Assembly (NCBI RefSeq): GCF_901709675.1
Contig: NC_051098.1
Coordinates: forward strand, 490,000-553,999
DNA length: 64,000 nt
Reading direction: 5' to 3'
Source of the DNA: Syngnathus acus
Taxonomy: Eukaryota; Chordata; Actinopteri; Syngnathiformes; Syngnathidae
The notes beneath the pieces were generated by a model. It had not been told where the DNA came from and did no database searches. It was given only the letters and a program-made list of their open reading frames with translations. This document shows, in pieces, positions 31,770-43,176 of the stretch. Position 1 is the stretch's first letter. Each line of letters begins with the position of its first letter. The translations under genes were made by a program, and so were the position numbers.

Positions 31770-34340
31770 TAGACTTAGACTTAGACTTAGACAGAACTTT
31801 ATTGTCATTTTGTCAACACTAGGTGTGTACAAAACGAAATTTCGTTGCATACGGCTTTCAGCAATGTAGAGGTATTTCGGCTGGTTAAAAAAAGTGACAT
31901 TCTATATAAAAATATGAAATAAGATAATTATAAAGTACAAAGTGCAGCAGTGATAAAGTATGTGAACAGTGCAGGAGACAAAAGCAGTATTTACAAGTGT
32001 GCAGAGGAATGCTACGTTTGAATGTTCAACAGTCTGACGACAGCAGGGAAAAAACTATTGCAGAACCTGGTGGACCTGCAGCGGATGCTGCGAAACCTCT
32101 TCCCAGAGGGCAGCAGGGAGAACAGTCCATGGTGGGGGTGTGATGGGTCACTGATAATATTTCGGGCTCGGGACACGCAGCGCTGGGATGACAAGTCCTG
32201 AATGGAGGGAAGAGGAGCCCCGATGATCCTCTCTGCTGTCCTCACCACTCTCCTCAGGTTCTTCCAATCGGAGGCGCTGCAACCTCCACACCACACCGAG
32301 AGACAGCTTGTCAGAATGCTCTCTATGGTGCTTCGGTAGAACGTCCTCATGATGGGTGGGGGCAGGTGGGCTCTCCTCATCCTCCGCAGGAAGTACAAGC
32401 GCTTCTGTGCCCTCTTGACCAGTGTTGTGGTGTTCACAGTCCAGGTGAGGTCGTCTGTGATGTGGACTCCCAGGAATTTAGTGCTGCTGACCACCTCCAC
32501 AGCTGAGCTGTTGATGATCAGTGGAGCGTGGTGAGGCTGGTTCTTCCTGAAGTCGACGATGATCTCCTTCGTCTTCTCCACATTCAGGATCAGGCTGTTT
32601 TCTCTGCACCAGCCCACCAACTGCTCCACCTCCTCTCTGTAGTCCAGGTCGTTGTTGTCCCTGATGAGGCCCACCACCGTTGTGTCGTCTGCAAACTTCA
32701 CGATGTGATTGGTGGTGAACCTGGGGGCGCAGTCGTGTGTCATCAGGGTGAACAGCAGGGGGCTCAGGACGCAGCCCTGAGGGGAGCCTGTGCTGAGGGT
32801 GATGACATCTGAGGTGTTCTGTCCGACCCGGACTGACTGAGGTCTGTTGGTGAGGAAGTCTAGCAGCCAGTTCCGAAGGGGGGTGCTGAAGCCCAGGTGT
32901 TCCAGTTTTTCCACCAGATGTTGTGGAATGATGGTGTTAAACGCTGAGCTGAAGTCCAGGAACAGCAACCGCACGTGGGTGTTCCTCTCCTCCAGGTGAG
33001 CCAGGCTCAGGTGAAGAACGGAGGAGATGGCATCCTCAGTGGAGCGGTTCTGCCGGTAGGCAAACTGGAACGGATCGAATGTTGGGGGGAGTCTGGAGAC
33101 GATGTGATCTTTGAGCAGCCTTTCGAAGCACTTCATCATGATGGGAGTCAGTGCCACCGGTCTGTAGTCATTCCATGAGGTGATTTGAGGTTTCTTCGGC
33201 ACCGGAATGATGGAGGCAGCCTTGAAGCACACTGGCACTTTGGCTTGGTCCAGCGAGATGTTAAAAATGTCTGTGATGACACCAGCCAGCTGGCCTGCAC
33301 ATTCCTTGAACACCCGCCCAGGTATGTTGTCGGGGCCTGGGGCCTTACGTGGGTTGACTCTTCTCAGAGTCTTCCACACGTCGGCTGAGTCAAGGCAGAG
33401 GACCTCCTCTTCCTGGTGGGGAACAGTTTTAACTGCCGGAGTGCTGTTTAGTGCCTCAAAACGCCCAAAGAAGTTATTTAGACCATTTAGGAAGTCAGCA
33501 TCAACCTCACCCACCGGGGGGGAGGGTGAGTTGTAGTCCGTGATCGCCCGTATGCCTTGCCACATACTCCTGGTGTTATTGGCGTCGTGGAAAAAATCCT
33601 GAATTTTCCGACTGTGGCTTCGCTTCGCTAGCCTGATGGCACGGTTCAAGTTGGCTCTCGCTGTCCTCAGTGCCTCCTTGTCGCCAGACTTGAAGGCTGA
33701 GTTCCGTGCTCGTAGCATATGACGTACATCCTCAGTCATCCAGGGTCGTTGGTTGGCTCGGGTGATGATGTTCTTAGTGGTGCTGACGTCCTCGGAGCAT
33801 TTGTTGATGTAGGCTGACACAGTCATGGCGTACTCATCAATGTTGATCTGATTGTCATATGTTGCTGCTGATTTGAACATGTCCCAGTCAGAGCACTCAA
33901 AGCAGTCCTGGAGTGCCTCCATGGCCCCCTCAGACCACACCCTCACCTGCTTCACTGTGGGTTTTGCTCTGATCAGCAGGGGCCTGTATGCAGGGGTTAG
34001 CATAACAGATAGGTGGTCTGAAGAGCCGAGGTGGGGGCGGGGGGCTGCTCTGAAGCATCCTTTATATTTGTGTAAACCAAGTCACAGAGTGTTCTCTCCC
34101 CGAGTTGGAAAATCCACGTGTTGGTAAAAATGAGGGAGAATAGTCTTCATGCTAGCCTGGTTGAAGTCCCCAGCAATGATGAAAACCCCCTCTGTGTGCG
34201 TGGATTGCAGCTCACTGATTGTCCGATAGAGAACCCTCATGGCCTCTTTAGTGTTAGCGCTAGGAGGCACGTACACAGCCGTGATGCTAACAACAGTAAA
34301 CTCTCTGGGCAGGTAGAAGGGTCTGCAGTTAACAGTCAAA
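31770..34340 (-). mobile_element. LINE-B copy 2, 5'-truncated, inserted in the satellite
   Basis: The tail (gtctaagtctaagtctaaa on the minus strand) joins the satellite at 31769. The 5' break lies inside the endonuclease at 34340. The satellite word acttta occurs at both junctions, a short target duplication. The RT part is intact. Confidence 0.85.
32012..34003 (-). pseudogene. LINE-B ORF2, intact RT, truncated endonuclease
   Basis: The open frame of 663 codons covers the endonuclease-RT linker (SMWQGIRAITDY) and a full [62 protein letters not shown], active-site FADDTTVVGL and the thumb motif KRAQKRLYFLRRMRRA. It ends AVVRLLNIQT at 32012. The endonuclease C-terminal half lies upstream in another frame (34082-34340, with GDFNQASMK) after a frameshift near 34070; its N-terminal half is lost. 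This copy supplies the uninterrupted reference for the stops in copy 1. Confidence 0.85.
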
Positions 34341-34855
34341 ACTTTACGGCGCAAGAGCCGTTGGCACTTAGAAATTTTTCAGCACAGTTGGCGTGACCTC
34401 CAGGGAAGAGGCTGATTTTCTGCTATTTGTGGGCCGAGCGCGGGAACGGCCAGAGCGGACACTTTACGGCGCAAGAGCCTTGGCACTTAGAAATTTTTCG
34501 CCAGACTTGGCGTGAGCTCCAGGGAAGAGGCTGATTTCTGCTATTTGTGGCGAGCGCAGGAACCAGCCAGAGCGGACACTTTACGGCGCAAGAGCCGTTG
34601 GCACTTAGAATTTTTCGGCAGAGTTGGCGTGACCTCCAGGGGAAGAGGCTGATTTTCTGCTATTTGTGGCCGAGCGCGGGAACCGGCCAGAGCGGACACT
34701 TTACGCGCAAGAGCCGTTGGCACTTAGAAATTTTCGCCAGAGTTGGCGTGAGCTCCAGGGGAAGAGGCTGGTTTTCTGCTATTTGTGGCCGAGCGCGGGA
34801 ACCAGCCAGAGCGGACACTTTACGGCGCAAGAGCCGTTGGCACTTAGAAAGTTTT
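34341..34855 (+). repeat. ~121 bp satellite, right block
   Basis: Four to five units starting near 34437, 34553, 34673 and 34793, with more single-base gaps than the left block. The block stops exactly where LINE-C begins (34856). Confidence 0.85.
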
Positions 34856-36526
34856 CCTGCTTGAAAGTCTGCGCTGAGCAGCTGGCGCCCACCTTTGCAC
34901 GGATCTTCAACCGTTCTCTGGAGATGTGTGAGGTGCCTTCGTGCTTCAAGAGCTCCACCATCGTTCCAGTGGCCAAGAGCCGCCATCACAGGTTTGAATG
35001 ACTATAGACCTGTCGCACTGACATCTGTGGTCATGAAATCTTTCGAGAGGTTAGTGCTGAACCACCTGAAGGAGGTCACGGGCCCCCTGCTTGACCCCCT
35101 CCAGTTTGCCTACCGGGCAAACAGGTCAGTGGATGATGCGGTCAACATGGGACTGCACTACATCCGCACCACCTGGACACCCAGGAACGTACGCCAGGAT
35201 CCTGTTCGTGGACTTCAGCTCGGCGTTCAACACCATCGCTCCTGACATCCTCCAACAGAAGCTCATCCAGCTTGCGGTGCCTGCCTCCACCTGTCAGTGG
35301 ATCACCAGCTTCCTGACCAACAGGAGACAGCGTGTGAGGCTGGGGGAATCATATCTGACACCCGGACCACAATACTGGAGCCCCTCAGGGGTGCGTCCTC
35401 TCCCCACTGCTCTTCTCTCTCTACACCAATGATTTCTCCTCAGGTGACTCTCCTGTGAAGCTCCTGAAGTATGCAGACGACACCACTCTCATCGGACTGA
35501 TCCAGGACGGTGATGAGGCTGCGTACAGACACGAGGTGGAGCGGCTGGTCCACTGGTGCAGCCAAAACCACCTGGAGCTGAACTCGCTCAAGACCGTGGA
35601 GATGACAGTGGATTTCAGGCGAGACCCTTCACCACTTTTACCCCTCACTATCCGCAGTAATACTATTGTCTCCACAGACACCTTCAAGTTCCTGGAACCA
35701 CAATCTCTCGGGACCTGAAATGGACTGGCCACATAGACTCTGTCCGGAAGAAGGCCCAGCAGAGGCTGTACTTCCTGAGACAAGCTCAAGAAGTTCAACA
35801 CTGCCGCGAGTGCTTCTGAAGACCTTCTACACTGCCATCATCCAGTCTGTCCTCTGCACCTCCATCACTGTCTGGTTTGGATCGGCCTCCAAACAAGACA
35901 AGCACAGACTGCAACGGACAATCAGGACTGCTGAAAAATCATTGGAATCAACCTCCCATCTATCCAAGACTTGTACCTGTCCAGGACCAGGAAACGTGCA
36001 AGGAACATCTCTACAGACCCTTCTCACCCAGGTTGCAGTCTGTTTGAACTACTCCCCTCCGGACGGCGTTACAGAGCTCGGTACGCCAAAACCAGCAGAC
36101 ACAGAGACAGCTTCTTCCCCCAGGCTGTTGCTCTGATGAACTCACACCACTCTTAGAGTCTCAGAGTCATTACTGAGCAATAACATCCTGCTCTCCACAC
36201 CTTTTTTGAATTTGTCTACACTGTTTGTACTATGTGTCCTCTCTGCATCCATTGCAGCCTGGTCATCCTGGAAGAGGGACCTTCCTATCTGTGGTCTCTT
36301 CTCAAGGTTTCTCATTTCCCCTAGCTGGAGTTTTGAGTTTTTCCTTGCCCTTTTGGGAGTTTAAGATCAGGGGATGTTTGAGAATATTTGCCATTTTTCA
36401 CATGTCCTGAGTGTTGTTAGTCACCTAAATGCTGAACAGAGGCTGTGATTTACCGAAGTCAAATTCCTTGTTTGGCACGCTCAAACATGGCGAATAAAAA
36501 ACTCTTGAATATTGAATCTTGAATAT
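34856..36526 (+). mobile_element. LINE-C, array copy 1, 5'-truncated
   Basis: Begins cctgcttgaaagtctgcgct, the same truncation point as the copies at 43719 and 50302, and ends with ttgaatattgaatcttgaat. RT blocks are present but the frame is broken several times (for example near 34980, 35165, 35345 and 35690). The active site reads KYADDTTLIGL. The stop is at 36156. Confidence 0.85.
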
Positions 36527-37340
36527 GATAAATCATTATCCTACGCCAGCTTCACGCTCAGGAAGGAACATCAATTCTCATCGTCGTAGTTAGCGAGACC
36601 GTCACTTTAGAAAAGCATTTCTCAAATTAAGCGCTATAGAAATTATCCCTGAAAGTATAGTCTTGACTCCATTACGGGCGGCGGCGGGATGTCATCTGCG
36701 AGAGTATCATTTTTACCCAGAGGGCAACCTTTGTCCAAATTCACTACACCACGACTAGTAAAGGACTATGTTAGATTAGATTGAGCGTCGACGTCATTGA
36801 AAAATAACATCATGAGGCTTTTAAAAATGCCTATAGTAGCCAAACAATCAACTTTACATTGTAGACACGTTTCAGTTCATCCACCGGCCGTGAGCACTGA
36901 TGACGAATACTTTGTATTGCCCATCGATCCATTTTCTGTACCGCTTGTCCCCACGGGGGGTCGCGGGCGTGCTGGAGCCAATCCCAGCAGTCATCGGGCA
37001 GTAGGCGGGGGACACCTTGAAACGTTTGCCAGTCAATCGCAGGGCACACAGACGAAAAACCGTCCGCACTCGCACCTACGGGCAATTTGGAGCGCTCAAT
37101 GGGGCCTATCATGCATGTTTTGGGGAAATGGAAGGAAACCAGAGTGGAGAACGTGCACAATGCAAACAAACAGGTCGGGCAAGGGAGTTGGAACCGAACG
37201 CTATGAGCAGCAGAGCAAGCGTGGACTCACAACGACACGTTTTAAGTGTAAACATTTCCATAGAATCGCCATCAAGTGGTGCGTTTTATATTTGGGACAA
37301 ACGCAATTGATTATTATTTGGTTACCATTTACATTTTGAT
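36527..37340 (-). repeat. Spacer between LINE-C and truncated U1, copy 1
   Basis: Contains a common fish repeat (about 36930-37060, ccattttctgtaccgcttg through ccagtcaatcgcagggcac). Near-identical to 45391-46201 and 61412-62077. A 180-codon open frame here is not a gene (see rejected). Confidence 0.6.
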
Positions 37341-37415
37341 CAGGGGAGAGCGCGAACGCAGTCCCCCACTACCAGAAATTATGCAGTCGAGATTCCCACA
37401 TTTGGGGAATTCGCA
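37341..37415 (-). pseudogene. Truncated U1 snRNA, copy 1
   Basis: The 3' 75 nt of U1 are present on the minus strand (stem-loop IV with cgcgaacgcagtcccccac, and the Sm-site region). The sequence then jumps from gaattcgca to atgagacagc; an intact copy has a further ~220 bp here. The 5' half, including the 5' splice-site pairing sequence, and the promoter are lost. The identical break is at 46276. Confidence 0.9.
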
Positions 37416-38304
37416 ATGAGACAGCATTCGTAGAACTGTTAACATAGTACACCTTTAGTCATTACAAAACCAAAACATTATAAATTAAGTAAAAAATAGA
37501 TTCAAAAATATTACCATCATGCTTTAAACGGCTATACACATATTTTTTAATAACAAACCAAACTTGCACCCATTAACAATAATATATATCTATATTGTAT
37601 ATATTGTATTGAAATGTATGTAATGTTATAGGAACCTGCTGTAAAACAGTTCTTGAACTGAGTCAGGCCAGTCCATGAAACTTTGATGTTACATGTCGAC
37701 CTTTCCTTTAAATAAACTGAAAACTGATGCTTTGCTTCTTTTTCTACTCCCTCCACGCCTTTGTTCACCTCCTTTTTCTTAGAGTCGCCATCTAGTGGTG
37801 ATGGCAGCAACCATAATAAACCATAATAAATGAAGTCAAAACGTGCCTATCATGCATTGCCTCTTTTCACCTGAGAACCCTAAAACGGTATGAATTTGTA
37901 TTTATTGAAAATCTCCAACATTACTGCAGAAAAATATATATATTTCTTTTTCTGAACAAGTTTTGAAAATTACATTTTCTTAAAAATTGGAGAACAAGAA
38001 TTATACTAAAAATTCCTGGAACAATGATAGGAAAATCTCAAGCAAAGAAAGACATTTTAATTATATTTTAGAACGGTTACGTATATTCTTGCGGCCGCTC
38101 AAGTCGAGCCGTCATGAACTTGAATCAAGCCCCATCAAGACATGACTTTCTGCTTTATCCTGTGAGAATGGATTGCGATGTCTTCCTGAGTAAATTACTC
38201 TTGATTTGACCAGTACCCTCCGTCATTGACTTTCTGCTTTATCCTGTGAGAATAAAGCTAACGGATTGTGATGTAAACTACTCTCGATTTGACCAGTAGA
38301 GGGG
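37416..38304 (-). repeat. Spacer between truncated U1 and U2, copy 1
   Basis: AT-rich, with gtcgccatctagtggtgatg near 37785. Next to the U2 3' end, tggtcaaatcgagagtag (minus strand) resembles a snRNA 3' box and is kept beside most of the U2 copies. Confidence 0.5.
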
Positions 38305-39397
38305 GGTGCACCGTTCCTGGAGGTACTGCAATACCAGGTCGATGCATGGAGTGGACGGAGCAAGCACCTATTCCAGCTCCCTGCTCCAAAAATCAATTTA
38401 ATATATGGTCCCCGGATAGGGGACGTATCAGATATTAAACTGATAAGAACAGATACTACACTTGAATTACTGGATTATCATTCACTTCGTACACTTTATT
38501 GTTCTCTAGTCTTGCCCTATTTGCATTACTGTGCTGAGGTTTGGGGGAATACTTATAAAACTTCACTACAGCCACTTATCATTCAGCAGAAAAGAGCAAT
38601 AAGGACTATTCATAAAGTCAACTACTTGGAACACACAAATCCACTTTTCATACAATCCAAACTATTGAAATTCACTGACATAGTATCTTATCAAACAGCA
38701 ATCATCATGTATAGGGCAAAAGCAAAACAACTACCAGATAATATCCAAAACTTATTTAGGCATCGGGAGGGAGGTTATAAGTTAAGAGGGAATCACAACT
38801 TCAAAATCTTAAACATAAGAACAACCTTAAAAAGTTTCTGTATAACTATAACCGGGGTCAAACTATGGAACAATCTAAGTGAGGAACTCAAGCAAAGTCC
38901 AAATATCCACCAGTTTAAAAAAATGTATAAAATATGTTGTTTAGCGGGTACAAAGGTTAAGAGTGCCAAAGGGCTAACACAAGTAAAAATGAAACAGAAC
39001 AATAAGTGTGCAAGTTTGTCTACTTGTGTTATATTGTAGAATTACAGTATAGTATGTTGAATCGTTGGTTTAATGGATGAAGTGAGAAAGGGGTAGGAAT
39101 CTAAAAAGCTATGCTTCCTCCTACTCCTTTTCGAGCATTCTTTATTTTTTTTTATTTACTTATGTATTATTATTATTAATTAATTAATTTATTTAATGTA
39201 TTTACTTCTATTTGTTGGTTTATTTTTTTGTTTGTTTGTTTTGTATGGACTTATGTGGCACTTTAGTGTTATTTGCTTTTGTTTTTTTTTTTTTTTTTGT
39301 TTTTTTTTTTTTTTTGGATGTTCGAAATAAAGATATCAATCAATCACTCAATCAATCAATCAATCAATCAATCTTAGCCAAAAGGCCGAGAAGCGAT
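38305..39397 (-). pseudogene. U2 snRNA gene interrupted by a LINE
   Basis: Minus-strand U2 whose 3' 161 nt are at 38305-38465 and whose 5' 26 nt (gcttctcggccttttggcta core) are at 39372-39397. The break falls between U2 nucleotides 26 and 27, just before the branch-site pairing GUAGUA. Apart from the insertion the sequence is normal. It cannot make U2. Confidence 0.93.
38466..39371 (+). mobile_element. 5'-truncated LINE inserted in U2, (CAAT)n tail
   Basis: The frame at 38512-39039 encodes the C-terminal part of a jockey-superfamily RT (LHYCAEVWGNTYKTSL, QKRAIRTIHKV, GVKLWNNLSEELKQS). A 3' UTR with poly-T and gttcgaaataaagatatcaa follows, then about six caat repeats. Target duplication is 0-1 bp. 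The element points opposite to U2. The family is not identified. U2-specific LINEs (Keno, Tx1 clade) are known, but the protein here looks more like a general fish LINE. Confidence 0.85.
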
Positions 39398-39528
39398 AAC
39401 CAGAAATGGGTCTGAGGAAACCACTTAAATAAAGAGACTACCAATTCAAGTTACGGTTTAAATATATCGATGGCTGACACTCGCACCTACGGGCAATTTG
39501 GAGCGCTCAATGGGCCCTATCATGCATG
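39398..39528 (-). promoter_or_regulatory. U2 5' flank, copy 1
   Basis: Sequence upstream of the interrupted U2 (on the minus strand). The stretch ggtagtctctttatttaagt lies about 30-50 bp before the start and is kept in all U2 copies with small changes; it may include the proximal sequence element. Confidence 0.4.
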
Positions 39529-39536
39529 TTTTGGGG

Positions 39537-40824
39537 CAGGGGTGGGCAAACTTTTTGACTCGCGGGCCGAACTGGGTTTTGCCCTCTAACTGCGAGGGCC
39601 GAAACCAGGAGCAGATGGACGTAGTGTTTGTGTGAAGTAATATAAGCGACCTGTAAAGGTCATTGCATAAAAGATTTTGGCCTTTAGTAGGTAGTAAAGC
39701 ATGGATATTCCAAACAAGTTTTTTGAAAACAAATGCATTTATTAACAGCATTAAAAAAAAAAAATCACTAAAAAACTGCTATCAGTGATCTCATAAGATA
39801 AACATTATTATGAATAACAGTCTCCATCACTTCAGTGCCTGCAGGTCAGATTAATGAAAAATGTTTATCTTATGAGATCACATCAAACAGCAAACATTCT
39901 GACCAAATATATCATCTTGAAGAATCGGTGAAAGCATACATCCAAATAAAGTAATCAAAACGGCAACACGGTGAGGGGTATCTGAACATCAGAGCAGAGT
40001 TTTAACTCACAAAACCTGGTAACAGAGGTGAGGAAACGGGAAACACTTCCTTAAAGCAAGCCTTAAGAACTTTACAGGTTAAGATTAGTCGCAAACAGTT
40101 GGTGCATCAATGTCCTTGAGCATCCTGCATTGTTTGAAAATGAGAATGGTCGCTAGTTTCAATCCCTGCTATGTGTACAAATCATATTCAAAATGCATTT
40201 TTTTACAACAAACTTGAGAGCCTCCCCTTCATTTCAGTGGGAACAGTGTTGTTGGTCTCCCTTTTTTGCTAGTGCATCATAGTCTGGAGTAAAATTTGTT
40301 GTGGCAATTCTTAGGAGAGATCCGTTTACCTCGATCTGTGACGGGTTGATGTGGCTGAACGTCACGTCGCGTACGTCGAGTCAAATTGGCCACTCTTTTA
40401 ACATTCGGCACTCACTTCTTTTCTTCGGGCCACTCATTTTAATGGAAGGATTCCAGGGGAAGGTTTGTGGGTGGCTTTAGCGTAAAACTGTATCTGAAAG
40501 CTCAGCGAGCGAATTACAAGAATGCTGTCGTCACAGCCCACGCTCTAAATTCGGGACTGATACAAATAGAGCGCGAGTGCGCCATGTCCGTACTACTGAG
40601 TACGTACGTACACGCACTTGTGAGTGTGCACCGAGCTTTCTGACACGGCTTCCGGTAGTAAATGCGCAGGCGAGCGGTTCCCCATCTACTGGGGAAACGC
40701 AGTCATTGCAGGCAAAATGACAAAAAAAAAAGTTTAATAATACAATTAATTCAGGGTTGGCGGGCCGGATTAAACGGTCCCGTGGGCCGGATGTGGCCCG
40801 CGGGCCGTAGTTTGCCCACCCCTG
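39537..40824. mobile_element. hAT non-autonomous element in the snRNA spacer
   Basis: Ends CAGGGGTGGGCAAACT (39537) and AGTTTGCCCACCCCTG (40824) are perfect inverses, flanked by exact ttttgggg at 39529-39536 and 40825-40832. The other array copies (47393-47404, 61853-61864) show the empty site. Length 1288 bp, with no transposase frame. The gcgggcc motif lies near both ends, as in the hAT at 1860. Confidence 0.95.
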
Positions 40825-40832
40825 TTTTGGGG

Positions 40833-41046
40833 AAATGGAAGGAAACCAGAGTGGAGAACGTGCACAATGCAAACAGGTCGGGGAAGGGAGTTGGAACCGA
40901 ACGCTATGAGCAGCAGAGCAAGCGTGGACTCACAACGACACGTTTTAAGTGTAAACATTTCCATAGAATGGCCATCAAGTGGTGCGTTTTATATTTGGCT
41001 GAAACGCAATTGTTGATCATTATTTGGTTACCATTCACATTTTGAT
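40833..41046 (-). repeat. U1 3' flank spacer, copy 1
   Basis: Downstream flank of the U1 at 41047 (minus strand). Same as 47405-47617. Confidence 0.6.
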
Positions 41047-41208
41047 CAGGGGAGAGCGCGAACGCAGTCCCCCACTACCAGAAATTATGCAGTCGAGATT
41101 CCCACATTTGGGGAATTCGCAGGGGTCAACACAACCGGAGTGCAATGGCTGAGCCTCACCCTGGGTGAACCACCTTCTTGATCACGGTATCCCCTGCCAG
41201 GTAAGTAT
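41047..41208 (-). ncRNA. U1 snRNA gene, copy A
   Basis: 162 nt on the minus strand. Starts AUACUUACCUGGCAGGGG, the 5' splice-site pairing sequence, then loops matching U1, the Sm-site region and terminal stem with CGCGCUCUCCCCUG. Compared with the other two copies, two bases (GA) are missing in the stem I region (nt 19-20), which could be a variant or a sequencing slip. U1 recognises 5' splice sites. The upstream region (41209-41330) contains a possible proximal sequence element, gtgcgcggtaaagacttcgg, about 50 bp before the start. Confidence 0.95.
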
Positions 41209-41894
41209 GAGTTGTACAAGTCGCCGGGGCCGAAGTCTTTACCGCGCACACCATCTTCAGTCAGAGGCTAATTTGCTACAAAAGTGTGAGCACACATATT
41301 CGGTGGATGAGACAGCATTCGTAGAACTGTTAACATAGTACACCTTTAGTCATTACAAAACCAAAACATTATAAATTAAGTAAAAAATAGATTCAAAAAC
41401 ATTACCATCATGCTTTGCTTCTTTTCTACTGCCTCCACGCCTTTGTTCACCTCCTTTTTCTTAGAGTCGCCATCTAGTGGTGATGGCAGCAACCATAATA
41501 AACCATAATAAATGAAGTCAAAACATGCCCATCATGCATTGCCTCTTTTCACCTGAGAACCCTAAAACGGTATGAATTTTATTTATTGAAAATCTCCAAC
41601 ATTACCGCAGAAATATATATATTTCTTTTCTGAACAAGTTTTGAAAATTACATTTTCTTAAACTTTTGAGAACAAGAATTGTACAAAATTCATGGAACAA
41701 TGATAGGAAAATCTCAAGCAATGAAAGACATTTTAATCATATTTTAGAACGGTTACGTAAATTCTTGCTGCCGCTCAAGTCGAGCCGTCATGAACTTGAA
41801 TCAAACCCTCCGTCATTGACTTTCTGCTTTATCCTGTGAGAATAAAGCTAACGGATTGTGATGTAAACTACTCTCGATTTGACCAGTAGAGGGG
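41209..41894 (-). repeat. U1 upstream/U2 downstream spacer, copy A
   Basis: Holds the U1 promoter (nearest ~120 bp) and the U2 3' flank with the possible 3' box. Near-identical to 47783-48475 and 62242-62930. Confidence 0.6.
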
Positions 41895-42080
41895 GGTGCA
41901 CCGTTCTGGAGGTACTGCAATACCAGGTCGATGCATGGAGTGGACGGAGCAAGCACCTATTCCAGCTCCCTGCTCCAAAAATCAATTTAATATATGGTCC
42001 CCGGATAGGGGACGTATCAGATATTAAACTGATAAGAACAGATACTACACTTGATCTTAGCCAAAAGGCCGAGAAGCGAT
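41895..42080 (-). ncRNA. U2 snRNA gene, copy A
   Basis: 186 nt on the minus strand from AUCGCUUCUCGGCCUUUUGG. Includes the GUAGUA branch-site sequence, the UAUUAAA/UGAUACGUCC region and terminal stem to GGUGCACC. One base is missing in the last stem (gttctgg for gttcctgg). U2 pairs with the intron branch point. Confidence 0.96.
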
Positions 42081-43062
42081 AACCAAAACTGGGTATGAGG
42101 AAACTACTTCAATAAAGAGACTACCAATTCAAGTTACGGTTTGAATATATCGACTCATACTAATGCCACGTAGCGACCACCCAAACAACAACTATTAACA
42201 GTCTGGAATGATAATGCGTCACTGTGCTGTTTTCAACCTGCGCATCGATCAAATGGTTGCAGATTTTCCTGTGTTCACGTAGGTTTAGTGTCAGTTGGTT
42301 CACGTTGACCCAATAGAATAATGATGAACTGAGCTCCTGATGGGAATAGCTTTTAATGACCAACAAAACGAATTAGTCATTCGCCAAAAACAATCCGATC
42401 TTTGGATACATTTCGGGACCGAAAGCACAATAGCTGTTTGATGAACATTTTGACGAAAAAAAAAAAACACGCAGCAAAAAAACACGCGGCCCACTTCGCC
42501 AAACTACTTCCTATTTTCTGCTGTGGCAAATTACATTAACCCTCGAACGCCACCATCGCAGTGGAGGTGAATTGCATTCCAATCCATGCCAGCATTTCTT
42601 AACACTCATTTGAGAAATTACGATCGTCTTTTGTTTCCCGATTTGTGTTGAATAAAAATCTGAAATTACAATGTGAAAATAACACTCGGAAATCGGATCA
42701 TTTCCCGTTCTCATACCAAAAGTACACGGACCAAGACATACAACTGTTTATACGTTCAAAACTCACACTCAAAATAGTTGCCCAATCGATAGGTGACGCT
42801 GTTTGAAATAACGAGCGCCAACGTCGTGAATCAGGTATCCGTAATCCTGTGCGCCAACAATGTTTAAAGGAAAAAACACATTAATGAACACAACAAAATC
42901 GTTTAAACTGTCTATTTAGGTGGAGTCCTTCTAAGTATAGTAAATCTATGAACGTCTATTGTTTGTATTAGAAGGAATGGTTGCTGCAATTTCAGCGTGA
43001 GACCGCCTGTTAATTTGGTGAGACCAGCAATGGGGTGGCCCGTTTAGACCCGACTCAGTAGT
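42081..43062. promoter_or_regulatory. Divergent U2/U5 spacer, copy A
   Basis: About 980 bp between the 5' ends of U2 (minus) and U5 (plus), so both promoters lie here. Highly conserved in copies 48663-49644 and 63118-64000. No protein gene recognised. Short open frames recur only because the unit is duplicated. Confidence 0.55.
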
Positions 43063-43176
43063 TCACTCTGTTTCTCTTCAGATCGTATAAATCTTTCGCC
43101 TTTTACTAAAGATTTCCGTGGGGAGGAACAACAAGAGTCTATCTCAATTTTTTGATGCTCTGCGAAAGCGGAGCTA
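43063..43176 (+). ncRNA. U5 snRNA gene, copy A
   Basis: About 114 nt on the plus strand: ACUCUGUUUCUCUUCAGAUCG, the invariant loop I sequence with CGCCUUUUACUAAAGAUUU, a Sm site (CAAUUUUUUGA) and a terminal hairpin (gctctgcgaaagcggagc). U5 aligns the exons for ligation. The start is set by likeness to human U5 and could be 1-2 nt off. Confidence 0.95.

Noticed and set aside
31246-31869. Frames running across the N block
   Set aside because: Artefact of translating N.
36797-37339. 180-211 codon frame also found at 45659 and 61531
   Set aside because: It is kept in three places because the array unit is duplicated. It overlaps a dispersed fish repeat and, in one copy, truncated U1. No protein motif.
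38466-39371. Calling the LINE in U2 a Keno element
   Set aside because: Keno is of the Tx1 clade; the C-terminal RT region here reads like other jockey-type fish LINEs. No proof of site specificity from one copy.
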